Assembly: GCA_016795155.1 (NCBI GenBank)
Contig: JAEUIE010000032.1
Location: 124,001-188,000 of the forward strand
DNA from: Planctomycetia bacterium
Lineage (GTDB): Bacteria > Planctomycetota > Planctomycetia > Gemmatales > HRBIN36
Reading direction: 5' to 3'
Length of the DNA stretch: 64,000 bases
Shown: piece after piece, positions 40,873 through 49,513 of the stretch
Numbering within the stretch: the first letter of the stretch is position 1
Layout of the letters: every line of letters begins with the position of its first letter
Notes under the pieces: generated by a model
Database searches by the model: none
Told to the model about the DNA's origin: nothing
What the model saw: only the letters and a program-made list of their open reading frames with translations
Made by a program: the position numbers and the translations under genes

Positions 40873-42642
40873 ATGATTCTGGTCACTCTCCTGGCTGCGG
40901 TAGTGTTGACACATCAGCCTGATGTTCCTCTAGGAACCAAAATCACCAATATCAGCTTCAAGGATATTCGCTATCTGCCTCGTTCGCTTGATGACTTTAG
41001 AGACAAAAAAGCCTATGTGCTGGTTTTTGTTGATCGCGCTTGTCCGGTAGCTGTCAAATATCTGCCCATTCTGCAGGAACTTGAAACTCAGTACGGCTCC
41101 AAAGGCATACAGTTTATTGCACTGAACCCCAGCCCCGAAGATACCATTGTCGAAATGGCTGGTCAGGCTCTCGAATACAAGATGAAGTTTCCCTTTGTAA
41201 AAGATTTTGAAGGCAAGGCTGCCAAGGCACTCGGTGTCGATCGTGTTCCCACTGCCGTCATCCTCAATGATCAGCGTGTAATGGTTTACCGTGGCCGCAT
41301 TGATGAGTCCATTCGTATTGGTGGAGCTAAGCCGGCGGCCAATAGCAGAAAAGACCTGCAACTGGCGCTCGAAGAGGTACTGGCTGGAAAGTCTGTTACA
41401 GTAGCTGAAACCACAGTCGATGGTTGTGCTATTACTTTTCCGGCAACTCCTTCCGTTACTGAAACAGTTACTTATGCCCAGCATGTCGAACCAATACTCC
41501 GCAAGCACTGTATGGAATGTCACAAGCCAGGCACGGTGGCGCCTTTCACGCTGATCAATTACGACAATGCTAAATCGCATGCATCCGCCATGGCGGAAGT
41601 GATCAAGGAAGGACGCATGCCTCCCTGGTATGCTCATCCCGAACATGGCACGTTCATCAACAAGCGTGGCTTAAGTGATGAGGAACGTAACACCATCCTC
41701 AACTGGGTCAGACAAGGCAAACCCAGTGGCGACCTATCGAAAGTTGCAGAACTGCCTGCCGAACTGAAAGAACCATCCGAATGGATTATCGGCAAGCCTG
41801 ACCTGGTGTTAAGCACAGGCACCTACGATTTGCCTGCCACTGGCGATGTCGAATACAAGTATGCCATTCTGCCTTATGTTTTCAGCCAGGATACCTGGGT
41901 GCAGGATATCCAGATCAAGCCTGATAACAACAAACTGGTGCACCACGCCAATCTCGCCTATTTCGTGGTGGGTGAGAAATTCAACATGAACAATTTCCTC
42001 ACCGGCTATGTACCCGGTGGCATCCCCATGCAACTGAAGCCAGGCACGGCAGTGAAGATTGCCAAGGGTTCGGTGCTGGGACTGCAGATTCACTTTGTGA
42101 CCACTGGCAAAACCGAGAAGGGCAAAGTCAGCGTCGGGCTGAAGTTTGCTCGTGGCGAATTGAATAAGCAGGTTCACTTCCATCTCTTTGCTGACCGTCG
42201 CTTTGCCATTCCGCCGGAAGCAACCGCACACCCGGTTGCCGCATCGTGGACCGTGCCCGATGATATCGTGGGCATCGGCCTGTTCTCCCACATGCACGTG
42301 CGAGGCCGGGATATGAGTTTCTTCATGCAACGTCCCAATGAAGAGAAGCAGCAATTGCTCATGATTCCCAACTACAGCTTCGATTGGCAAATGGCTTACG
42401 AATGGGCGCCAGGCAGCATGAAGTTCCCGCAAGGAACCAAATTCGAATGTCTCGCTCACTACGATAACTCATCTTTCAATGCCTATAATCCCAACCCCAA
42501 GGCAACCGTGCGTGAAGGGCAGCAGACACACGAAGAGATGATGAACGGCTTTTTCTTCTATGTCAAAGAAAAAGAAAAACTGGGCTATCAGATGGATGGG
42601 GCCACAGGTCGAGTCAAGAAGCAGCCTCCAACCAATCCATAA
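40873..42642 (+). CDS. exported redoxin / cytochrome c / copper monooxygenase-like fusion
   Basis: A 589-residue protein with a signal peptide (residues 1-14). Three modules follow. A thioredoxin/AhpC-like domain (about 20-180) carries a single Cys, C57, in RACPVAVKY. A haem motif C213-x2-C216-H217 lies in KHCMECHKPGTVAPF. The C-terminal part (about 330-589) resembles the Cu(II) type II ascorbate-dependent monooxygenase fold (PHM/DBM): H357-H358, H407, H473-x-H475 and Met 556/557 in EEMMNGFFFY are at expected positions for two copper sites. ATG 40873 is preferred over the open frame's earlier start because it places the signal peptide first. Substrate unknown; the order fits an electron-fed oxygenase. 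Confidence 0.86.
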   Translation: MILVTLLAAVVLTHQPDVPLGTKITNISFKDIRYLPRSLDDFRDKKAYVLVFVDRACPVAVKYLPILQELETQYGSKGIQFIALNPSPEDTIVEMAGQALEYKMKFPFVKDFEGKAAKALGVDRVPTAVILNDQRVMVYRGRIDESIRIGGAKPAANSRKDLQLALEEVLAGKSVTVAETTVDGCAITFPATPSVTETVTYAQHVEPILRKHCMECHKPGTVAPFTLINYDNAKSHASAMAEVIKEGRMPPWYAHPEHGTFINKRGLSDEERNTILNWVRQGKPSGDLSKVAELPAELKEPSEWIIGKPDLVLSTGTYDLPATGDVEYKYAILPYVFSQDTWVQDIQIKPDNNKLVHHANLAYFVVGEKFNMNNFLTGYVPGGIPMQLKPGTAVKIAKGSVLGLQIHFVTTGKTEKGKVSVGLKFARGELNKQVHFHLFADRRFAIPPEATAHPVAASWTVPDDIVGIGLFSHMHVRGRDMSFFMQRPNEEKQQLLMIPNYSFDWQMAYEWAPGSMKFPQGTKFECLAHYDNSSFNAYNPNPKATVREGQQTHEEMMNGFFFYVKEKEKLGYQMDGATGRVKKQPPTNP

Positions 42643-42718
42643 CAAGCTGGAACTCCGCTTGACGTTATGGTTTCACCTGCCGTATGCTGTGAGTCGTTGA
42701 ACAAATGAAGGAGCGTGG

Positions 42719-42750
42719 CAGGGTCGTAACTGTACTCAGTTTCGACCCTG
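42719..42750. promoter_or_regulatory. 32-base dyad before the sigma-54 activator gene
   Basis: CAGGGTCG (42719-42726) pairs with CGACCCTG (42743-42750), and inside it AACTG (42728-42732) pairs with CAGTT (42737-42741). A single T-T mismatch separates the two stems, and the loop is four bases. It is followed at once by TATAAA (42752-42757). It lies 31 bases before the GTG start and could be an operator for the activator's own Fis-type helix-turn-helix, or an RNA hairpin in the leader. Not followed by a T-run. Confidence 0.5.
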
Positions 42751-42780
42751 GTATAAACTATCGGCCAGGGAGGGCCGTGC

Positions 42781-43803
42781 GTGTTACCAGCGTCGGATGC
42801 GACTGTTCCAACTATTGAAAAAATCAGACAGGCCCTGTCAGGGTGGACGCCCAGTCTACTGCCATTGGCTGAGACGCTTGCATTGGCAACCAAACACGAT
42901 GTGACCGTCCTGCTCACCGGCGAAACGGGCACCGGCAAAACTCATCTGGCACGATTGATCCACGAACACTCTTCCCGTCGCGATCATCGCTTTGTCGCTG
43001 TACCCTGCGGAGCCTTGTCGCCTCACCTCATTGAAAGTGAACTGTTCGGCCACTGCAAAGGCGCCTTCACTGGGGCAGACCGCCACCGCAAAGGCAGGTT
43101 TTCGCTGGCAGGCTCCGGCACGCTTCTGCTCGATGAAATTGATGCATTGCCTCTTGATCAGCAGGCTAATCTGCTCCGCGTCGTCGAATCCGGCGAATAC
43201 GAGCCACTCGGTTCTGAAACGACCGAGCAATCTCATTGCCGCGTGATCGCTGCCAGCAATCGCGAACTTTTCGAGGAAGTTGCAGCAGGCCGGTTTCGTG
43301 AAGATCTCTATTATCGTTTGCATGTCATCTGCATTGCCTTGAAGCCGCTGCGTGAGCGGGTGATGGATATTCCCACGTTGGCACAGGGCATGGCACTCCG
43401 CTATGCTTTCAAGTTCTCCAAAACCATTGAAGCCATTGACGAGGAATGCCTGGCGGCGCTCCATGAATACCCCTGGCCGGGCAATGTCCGTGAACTCGAA
43501 AACGCTATCCAGATCACCGTATTGCAGTCATCGGGTTCCACGCTGCAGAAACAGCATCTGCCTATGCACATTCAACAGGGCATCCCCGATAGGGTGCTTG
43601 TGAAGATGCCTCAAACCCTCGAAGGCCAGCGCGACCAGGCCGAACTCGAATCCATCCAGGCAGCGCTCGAAGATCAGGACTACCAGCGCACCGCCGCCGC
43701 CAGGCAACTCGGAATCAGCCGGGTAACGCTCTATAAGAAGATGAAAAAGTACGGCATTCAGGAATCTAAGCAACTGTCGGTGAAGATGAAGCATTCTGCG
43801 TGA
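42781..43803 (+). CDS. sigma-54-dependent transcription activator lacking a sensor domain
   Basis: A bacterial enhancer-binding protein. Walker A GETGTGKT (47-54), the sigma-54 contact loop GAFTGA (94-99), Walker B TLLLDEID (114-121), then sensor regions, and a C-terminal Fis-type helix-turn-helix (TAAARQLGISRVTLYKKMKK). At 340 residues it has no receiver, PAS or GAF domain; only about 40 residues precede the AAA core. Similar short activators are controlled by a partner protein or by their level. The GTG start at 42781 has GGGAGGG upstream. A strong dyad at 42719-42750 precedes it. Its 3' end overlaps the convergent membrane gene by 38 bases. Confidence 0.9.
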   Translation: MLPASDATVPTIEKIRQALSGWTPSLLPLAETLALATKHDVTVLLTGETGTGKTHLARLIHEHSSRRDHRFVAVPCGALSPHLIESELFGHCKGAFTGADRHRKGRFSLAGSGTLLLDEIDALPLDQQANLLRVVESGEYEPLGSETTEQSHCRVIAASNRELFEEVAAGRFREDLYYRLHVICIALKPLRERVMDIPTLAQGMALRYAFKFSKTIEAIDEECLAALHEYPWPGNVRELENAIQITVLQSSGSTLQKQHLPMHIQQGIPDRVLVKMPQTLEGQRDQAELESIQAALEDQDYQRTAAARQLGISRVTLYKKMKKYGIQESKQLSVKMKHSA

Positions 43804-45319
43804 TGTGTCGACGGTTCAGCAAATAGACCAAAAGAAACAGACACACGATACCTGCCAATACTCCAGTCCCAAGGCTCCTCAGTGGTGAATGGAATTTCAT
43901 GGGCATAAGAAATACTTGGGCCAGACACTTTCTATCGTAAGGGTTCTTAGGGTCGTAATCGTGCACGACCAGCAGGTACTTTCCACTTTCACTGCGTTGC
44001 ATGTGTACTGATCCGTTCCAGGGGTAATGTGTGGTTTGCGACTGCCAGTCGTGTATGCCCGTTAATGGCTTACCTAGAGAAATGGAAGGTAATATCGGGA
44101 ACACTCTTCTGAGCCATTCAACAATGCCTTTCCAGTTGTTTGAATCGAATATGACGCTCTGTTGACCCTGCATCATCAACATGCCTTGATGCTGGGAATA
44201 CCAGAAATGCTCAGCCAGTTCTTCGTTGCTGTTGAAATCGTTCGTATTCATCAGTGACATTCGAATGCCCAGGGGATCGCCTCCCCTTTTCAGGTAGACC
44301 AGGTTGCCTTGTTGATCAGTTACGTTTTGTGATTTGATAAAGAAATCGGCGTTGATACGGTTCAACTGGTCCAGAATGATCCCAGTATCAGAGTTAATAA
44401 GCTGAAAACAATCATTACTGATCGCAGGACTGTATGGTAGAGGCACTAGGACCAACTGGTCGCGTAAAAACATTGCTGGATAGCTGCTTGCCGAAATGAG
44501 TTGTTCTGGAATGGTAGACAACCAGCGATGCTGTTGTGCATCCCAGAGTTTCATAAAAAAGAAAGGGATCATCATCCCATCAGTCGGCGAAGGCTCTCGG
44601 CGATTGCACACAACATACTTTCCACTCAGCGAAATGGCGATCTCTGCATAACACCATCTCCCATCCAGCACAAACTGGCTGAGCACATGCTTGTCAGGGA
44701 TTGAAACAACAGAATGGAGGCACGGTGCGTGGACTGGCTGCAAAGCCCAGACTTGATTGGCAATCAGTGATGCAGGTGATTGACAAGGCATAAAGTAATC
44801 ACTCAGCACGGAACTGAACGGTAATGGCCTGCGAATCACGCAGGCTCTATAGTTGCGATGAAGTTGCCCCTGCACCGTTTCAAATCTATCGTCCTCATCG
44901 AAGCCATGAAATTTACTGAAAGTCCGATTGTTAGCATCAAATGTGACATACCGGGTGATATCGCGTTTGCCAGCTTCATGCGAGAAAGTGAAATAATGGT
45001 TCGATTCAGTTTGCGTTGGTGCAATCTTCTGATCATGAATCATCCTGCGTTGATCTTTATCGGTTGTTGTCCAGAAATCACCATTAATGACGTGTTCTTT
45101 CCAATCGTGCAAATCATAACAGATGACAGTTCTATCGGGTGAATCAACCATCAGTTTGTCAAACATGAAGCGGATGGTTTGCCGTGGTTTGAGCGTTACT
45201 TCGAAGACTGGAACAGGCTTGAGAAAGATACCAACCTCAATTGAAACCAGCCAGCCGACAACCACAGATGTTACGGTGATCAAGATCCTTCGGAAAAATG
45301 CATTCAACCGGGTTTGCAT
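43766..45319 (-). CDS. membrane protein with large extracytoplasmic domain, function unknown
   Basis: A 517-residue protein with a hydrophobic segment at about 10-32 and another near the C-terminus (about 480-503) that together would hold a large domain outside the cytoplasm. The domain contains repeating beta-strand segments and Trp-rich stretches (for example GRWCYAEIAISLSGKYVVCNRREPS, split around 260-280) that suggest a beta-propeller. I do not recognise a family. ATG 45319 (starting MQTRLNAFF) puts the helix first; the frame extends to 45388. The 3' end overlaps the convergent activator gene by 38 bases. Confidence 0.65.
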   Translation of the reverse strand: MQTRLNAFFRRILITVTSVVVGWLVSIEVGIFLKPVPVFEVTLKPRQTIRFMFDKLMVDSPDRTVICYDLHDWKEHVINGDFWTTTDKDQRRMIHDQKIAPTQTESNHYFTFSHEAGKRDITRYVTFDANNRTFSKFHGFDEDDRFETVQGQLHRNYRACVIRRPLPFSSVLSDYFMPCQSPASLIANQVWALQPVHAPCLHSVVSIPDKHVLSQFVLDGRWCYAEIAISLSGKYVVCNRREPSPTDGMMIPFFFMKLWDAQQHRWLSTIPEQLISASSYPAMFLRDQLVLVPLPYSPAISNDCFQLINSDTGIILDQLNRINADFFIKSQNVTDQQGNLVYLKRGGDPLGIRMSLMNTNDFNSNEELAEHFWYSQHQGMLMMQGQQSVIFDSNNWKGIVEWLRRVFPILPSISLGKPLTGIHDWQSQTTHYPWNGSVHMQRSESGKYLLVVHDYDPKNPYDRKCLAQVFLMPMKFHSPLRSLGTGVLAGIVCLFLLVYLLNRRHITQNASSSPTVA

Positions 45320-45351
45320 AATAGTCTGCTTTTCATTTTCACATGAATATC

Positions 45352-46491
45352 TTACTCCAGCGGCGAACCCTCCAGCAAATACTCGCAATCCACCAGCTTC
45401 GGGCCATTCTCGTTGCAGACCGCAAACTGCCCGTAATAATAGTGCTTCAAACCCTTGGGCGGATACATGCTGACGCCGGCATACTCGCCCCGTTTGTTGA
45501 CGATGTAGAACTTCACATTGAAATTCGGCTGCCCGCGTTTGGTTTTGAGCCTCTTGTCGATGGTTGCTGTTTTGATGCGACGAAGTGCTGTCATGCCTGC
45601 GTCCTTCGGAGAACGACCTTTGCGCAGCTCCTCAATCACAAAGAACGAACTAAGCCCATAAAGATTGGTTTCACCCCGACCTGTGGAACCCGCTGCGCCG
45701 ATTTCATTATCCACATACAGACCGGCACCCAGGATCGGCGAATCACCCACCCGGCCAGGAATCTTCCACGCCAGGCCGCTCGTCGTTGTCACTCCCGCCA
45801 GGTCGCCCTTGGCATTGATGCCATTGCAGTTGATAGTGCCGTGGAGATGCTCATGGTTCAGCATCCCTTCCCGACACATTTCGATGGCTGCTTTCATTCC
45901 CGCCTCGGCACGACTGGCCGGATCAGGATAATGATCAGGATCAGTCCGCCGTTTCCATTCCAGCCAGAGTTTCCGCGAGTTCGGTGTATTCAGATCATCC
46001 TCGATCTTGAATCCCATTTGTTTTGCAAAGTCCTGAGCATCTTTACCGACCAGCAGATGATGATCGGTATGATCCATCACTGCCTTGGCTACCAGCGATG
46101 GAGTACGCACTCCTTCCAGGCACGCCACCGCACCGGCCCGCCGCTTGGGGCCATGCATCATGCTGGCATCGAGTTGCACCACGCCGTTGGCATTAGGCAG
46201 GCCACCATATCCCACGCTGTCATCTTCCGGATCAAGCTCGCAGATATTCACCCCGGCAATGAGGGCATCGAGCACATCGGTCCCTTTGGTGATGAGATCA
46301 TAAGCCAGCTCGACACAGGTCTGCTTCCCACCGTTCTTGTACATGTGGCCATTGTCAGCACTGATCACCAACGGCTTCACTTCACTGGGAATATAAATAG
46401 CCGGCGCCCGCTGTGTGCAAGTCGCCATCACGGTGGAACTGGCAGCAGTCGTGGTAAGAAATTGACGACGGGACAGGGGCGTGCGAGACAT
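45352..46491 (-). CDS. exported N4-(beta-N-acetylglucosaminyl)-L-asparaginase / Ntn-hydrolase
   Basis: An Ntn-hydrolase of the aspartylglucosaminidase/asparaginase family, which splits GlcNAc-Asn or related amide links and matures by self-cleavage before a Thr. The expected nucleophile is T219 in HGTINCNGINAKGDLAG, followed by TTTSGLAWKIPGRVGDSPI, in which the product strand and GRVGDSPI motif are highly typical. The N-terminus SRRQFLTTTAAS with a hydrophobic stretch looks like a Tat signal, so the enzyme is exported folded. Length 379 is normal. ATG 46491 is chosen over the longer frame (to 46545) to keep this signal at the start. Confidence 0.91.
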   Translation of the reverse strand: MSRTPLSRRQFLTTTAASSTVMATCTQRAPAIYIPSEVKPLVISADNGHMYKNGGKQTCVELAYDLITKGTDVLDALIAGVNICELDPEDDSVGYGGLPNANGVVQLDASMMHGPKRRAGAVACLEGVRTPSLVAKAVMDHTDHHLLVGKDAQDFAKQMGFKIEDDLNTPNSRKLWLEWKRRTDPDHYPDPASRAEAGMKAAIEMCREGMLNHEHLHGTINCNGINAKGDLAGVTTTSGLAWKIPGRVGDSPILGAGLYVDNEIGAAGSTGRGETNLYGLSSFFVIEELRKGRSPKDAGMTALRRIKTATIDKRLKTKRGQPNFNVKFYIVNKRGEYAGVSMYPPKGLKHYYYGQFAVCNENGPKLVDCEYLLEGSPLE

Positions 46492-46610
46492 ATCAATCTC
46501 CGAAATAGATGCCACAGTGTAGCGTGAGTGAAGGCGATATACCACGATATTTAATGCTACGTATCAAAGGTTGCTTGCCTGCAGGCCTTTGAACATGATA
46601 GACTGAGAAT

Positions 46611-47267
46611 ATGCCGACATTATTAACGCCGTTACAAGATGGGCCGGTAGTAACTGTGCCTGCGTGGGTCACGGATAATGCTTCGTTTTTACGCTGGGCT
46701 GAATCGGATCAAGCGCCGGAGCGGGGCAAATATGGCTTCTTCCAGGGTGAGTTGTGGGTAGATCACACTATGGAACTGCTGCTGCACAACCTCATCAAGA
46801 CAGCCATCGGTTTTGAAGTGATGACCTGGGCCAAGGCTCATGGCCTGGGGCAATTCTATTCCGATGGCATGCTCTTCAGCTGCCCGGAGATTGAACTTAG
46901 CAGCGAACCCGATGGTATCTTTGTGACCAAAGAAAGTCTGGCACTCAAGGATGTCTGGTTTAAGAATGGGCTGCATAGCAGAGTGATGTTTGGCGTACCC
47001 GATATCGTGCTGGAGGTGATTAGCAAATCGTCGGTGAAGAAGGATACGGTGACGTTGCGAAAGCTGTATCACGAAGCGGGTATTCCGGAGTACTGGCTGG
47101 TAGATAGCCGAGAGAAGGAGCCGACGCTCCAGGTACTTCGCTGGACGGAAGCGCAGTATGTGTCGGTGAAGCCACAGGCTGGCTGGATCAAGTCGAGCGT
47201 GTTGCGCGGGCGGTTTCGATTGATCGTTGATGCAGAAGCGGAGCGGGTGGAGTTGGAAGGGAAGTGA
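46611..47267 (+). CDS. Uma2-family putative restriction endonuclease-like protein
   Basis: A 218-residue PD-(D/E)xK fold protein of the Uma2 (DUF820) family, abundant in cyanobacteria and planctomycetes. The active-site pattern is visible: EPDGIFV (about 102-108), VPDIVLEVISKSS (about 126-138), and KKDTVTLRKLYHEAGIPEYWLVD, in which D, E and K fit the motif. Family members are thought to be mobile-element-associated endonucleases but function is largely unproven. No methyltransferase partner is nearby. It starts shortly after a divergent asparaginase gene and is followed by a GC-rich hairpin repeat. Confidence 0.88.
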   Translation: MPTLLTPLQDGPVVTVPAWVTDNASFLRWAESDQAPERGKYGFFQGELWVDHTMELLLHNLIKTAIGFEVMTWAKAHGLGQFYSDGMLFSCPEIELSSEPDGIFVTKESLALKDVWFKNGLHSRVMFGVPDIVLEVISKSSVKKDTVTLRKLYHEAGIPEYWLVDSREKEPTLQVLRWTEAQYVSVKPQAGWIKSSVLRGRFRLIVDAEAERVELEGK

Positions 47268-47286
47268 TTTCAGACAGTCATAATTA

Positions 47287-47311
47287 GCCCTCGGCTCTTT
47301 AAGCCGGGGGC
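47287..47311. repeat. GC-rich hairpin repeat after Uma2 gene
   Basis: A ten-base-pair stem with one G-T pair (47287-47296 with 47302-47311) and a five-base loop; the sequence GCCCTCGGCT / AGCCGGGGGC resembles a hairpin form I associate with dispersed repeats in planctomycete genomes. No T-run follows. It may be a transcript-end structure or a repeat copy. Confidence 0.55.
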
Positions 47312-47390
47312 GGGTTCACGCAAAGATGATTGCTTGACACAGTGACACTCAATGATAACGATTAGCAGTGTTCAGTTGCAATGGCCATAC

Positions 47391-47467
47391 CAGCCCGCAG
47401 CGCCAGCAAGGGGAGACGTGCAACGACTCTCAGCTATTGCAAGTTTCCCCTCGCTCGCTTCGGGCTG
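47391..47467. repeat. 77-base imperfect inverted repeat before GNAT gene
   Basis: The left arm (47391-47414, CAGCCCGCAGCGCCAGCAAG...) and right arm (47446-47467) are near-complementary over about 22 bases, with a 31-base centre. It overlaps the upstream open frame of the GNAT gene, where it produces an artefactual N-terminal peptide (SPQRQQGET and so on). Such imperfect repeats near gene starts look like MITE- or REP-type elements. Confidence 0.6.
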
Positions 47468-47493
47468 CCATCGATATGTGGCGGATCAGCACC

Positions 47494-47988
47494 ATGAACA
47501 GCTCACCTGAACCCTACACCCTCCGCCCGCATCGCCCCGACGACCTTCCCTGGGTCATCAGCAGGCATGGCGAACTCTACACCCAGGAATTCGGCTGGGA
47601 TGAGCGGTTCGAGCAATTTGTTGCAGGCATCGTCGCTGAGTTCGAAAAGAACTTCAAACCGAAGAGTGAAAAGTGCTGGATTGCGGAAGTAGATGGCAAA
47701 CGGGCAGGGTGTGTCTTTGCTGTGAAAGCGCACGAAGGCGTTGCCAAGCTGCGGATGCTGCTGGTGGAACCCTCTGCTCGCGGCCTGGGAATAGGCGACC
47801 GCCTGGTGAAGGAATGCATTGATTTTGCCAGATCAGTAGGTTACCGCAGTATGATCCTCTGGACCAGCGATGCCCTGCATGCTGCAAGAAAACTCTACGA
47901 ACGATCCGGGTTTCAACTGATCCAAGAAGAACCCCACAGCATGTTCGGCCCACGAATGATGGGGCAGACGTGGGAGTTGGGGCTATAA
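47494..47988 (+). CDS. GNAT-family N-acetyltransferase
   Basis: A 164-residue acetyltransferase. The core has YTLRPHRPDDLPWV at the start, CWIAEVDGKRAGCVFAV (strands 2-3), KLRMLLVEPSARGLGIGDRLVKE with the acetyl-CoA loop R-x2-G-x-G (RGLGIG), and SMILWTSDALHAARKLYERSGF, the common motif B. The open frame begins at 47368, but the first 42 residues derive from an inverted repeat; ATG 47494 is the better start. ATG 47476 is possible. Substrate cannot be told. Confidence 0.85.
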   Translation: MNSSPEPYTLRPHRPDDLPWVISRHGELYTQEFGWDERFEQFVAGIVAEFEKNFKPKSEKCWIAEVDGKRAGCVFAVKAHEGVAKLRMLLVEPSARGLGIGDRLVKECIDFARSVGYRSMILWTSDALHAARKLYERSGFQLIQEEPHSMFGPRMMGQTWELGL

Positions 47989-48040
47989 CCAAACAGATTT
48001 TGCAAAGCAATCAAAAGTACTTCTCGGTAGAATCGTAAAG

Positions 48041-49426
48041 ATGATGTATACGGTTCCGTTCAAAATCCCTCTGAATACAGAAGAGTTCGAGTCAGCCCTT
48101 CAGAAGGGGCAAGGTCGTACACTGTTACATGTTCGTGAAATGGGATTGGGTGAATACGAACACTCGATAATCGCTGCCTGTCTTTGCAATCAGGCGTACG
48201 ATGCGCAATGCGAAGGTTATAGGACAGACTGGCTGTTGGAGATTGTTGATGCAACCGGAGAGGCAAAACGCATTTCGCAGAAGTTGCTCCAAACACTTCA
48301 TGCCAACACAGATAATTTTTGGGATGCCTGTCAACGTTGTCAGATTGCACTTAGGTTGGCACAACGAGGTTACGAAGAGGCTCGCGCCTTCCTTTATTCA
48401 TGTTTGAGGAAATGGCCTGACACTGCTGACGTGATCGGAGCAGAAGAGATTATTAAGCTTGACGGTGCCGATGGGCTTATCAAAGTCGCTGAATACCTGG
48501 GGACACTCTTGCAGACTGAAGATAGTTTTTGGATCGATGAGGGTATGCTGAATCTGTTTGACGAAGCTCAAGGAGCAGGAGCTGGTCGTAAGGTACTTGA
48601 GACTGCTGCTGTGAATTCGCCACAAGTTTCTTTTTATCTTCAGTATCTCGATGAGCGAAGTAAGCAGAAATCAGGCAGTAGTGACATTCAACCAGGAAGT
48701 GGCTATCTGCGTCTGGATAGTGTCCAGTTCGCTGCAGATGCGCACAGCAGCCATGTGAGGAAAATGCAAGACATTACTGTTGCCTCCGTTATCAACGAGA
48801 TCGAGACTGAAGACCCAGAAAGTAATCAATACTGGTTTTCATCCTGGGGCAGACACGCCAGTGTTGATGATCTAGCGACAGTGTTTGAGTCGATGATTTT
48901 GCAATCAGATCCCGGTCGCTTGTCCAAGTATTTTAGAATATTCATGCATCAACCCTTACCGACATTTGATGCAAGAATGCTCTCTTTTGCCTGGCATGCA
49001 AATCCAGAAGTGCGGAAATCCGCTCACAAGGCCCTTTCAAACTATAGCCACACATCCGTCAGGAAGCTTGTCGTTGATAAACTGGAAGCGGGCCTATTTA
49101 TTGAGGGCGAATTGAAGCTCTTAGCAAGAAACTATGAACATGGGGATGCTGCTAAACTGGAACGTATTCTTCATGTTTCAGATGATCGCGACTTGCTTCA
49201 TGGGGTGCTATTCGACTTAGTTAAGGTATTTCAGTCAAACAAGGTAGCTGAATCGACTAACTTGATGCTCTTTGTGTATGATCAGTCGCCTTGTTCAAAC
49301 TGCCGACGCAATGCTGTTGAATTATTATTAAGCACTGGGACTGCTCCTGACTGGCTTCTAGTAGAGTGCCAATACGATTCGTCAGAAGAGATTCGGTTGA
49401 TGGTAAAGAGCATCGAAAAAAACTGA
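48041..49426 (+). CDS. alpha-helical repeat protein, function unknown
   Basis: A 461-residue protein without signal peptide or membrane segment. The C-terminal half has repeated pairs of helices: LSFAWHANPEVRKSAHKALSNY, SVRKLVVDKLEAGLF, LHGVLFDLVKVFQSNKV, which look like HEAT-type repeats, and the final segment YDQSPCSNCRRNAVELLL plus ECQYDSSEEIRLMV. I believe this ending is shared among a family of uncharacterised bacterial proteins, but I cannot name it. Polymorphic-toxin immunity has been suggested for some similar helical proteins; this is only speculation here. It is single-gene by context and converges with the large amidohydrolase gene. Confidence 0.6.
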   Translation: MMYTVPFKIPLNTEEFESALQKGQGRTLLHVREMGLGEYEHSIIAACLCNQAYDAQCEGYRTDWLLEIVDATGEAKRISQKLLQTLHANTDNFWDACQRCQIALRLAQRGYEEARAFLYSCLRKWPDTADVIGAEEIIKLDGADGLIKVAEYLGTLLQTEDSFWIDEGMLNLFDEAQGAGAGRKVLETAAVNSPQVSFYLQYLDERSKQKSGSSDIQPGSGYLRLDSVQFAADAHSSHVRKMQDITVASVINEIETEDPESNQYWFSSWGRHASVDDLATVFESMILQSDPGRLSKYFRIFMHQPLPTFDARMLSFAWHANPEVRKSAHKALSNYSHTSVRKLVVDKLEAGLFIEGELKLLARNYEHGDAAKLERILHVSDDRDLLHGVLFDLVKVFQSNKVAESTNLMLFVYDQSPCSNCRRNAVELLLSTGTAPDWLLVECQYDSSEEIRLMVKSIEKN

Positions 49427-49474
49427 TAGTTCTTACCAGTTTCATACAAGAGGTACAACTCTTCGGTCGCTCTG

Positions 49475-49503
49475 CACCCCCCGGACGATTCTCGCCGGGG
49501 GTG
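49475..49503. terminator. GC-rich hairpin between convergent genes
   Basis: Arms 49475-49484 and 49495-49503 form nine base pairs with one bulged C, and a ten-base loop (ACGATTCTCG). It separates the convergent ends of the helical-repeat gene and the triple amidohydrolase gene. No T-run. It may be a repeat-family element working as a bidirectional transcript end. Confidence 0.55.
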
Positions 49504-49513
49504 AGTGCAAATC

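Noticed and set aside
45343-46527. A 394-codon open frame on the plus strand opposite the asparaginase-family gene
   Set aside because: It is the exact antisense of a well-recognised coding gene, the protein has no recognisable fold or start context, and it is rich in His/Arg/Ile as is usual for such shadows.
47334-47361. TTGACA with TAACGA before the GNAT gene
   Set aside because: The -35 is perfect but the -10 is poor, and an inverted-repeat element lies between it and the start codon.
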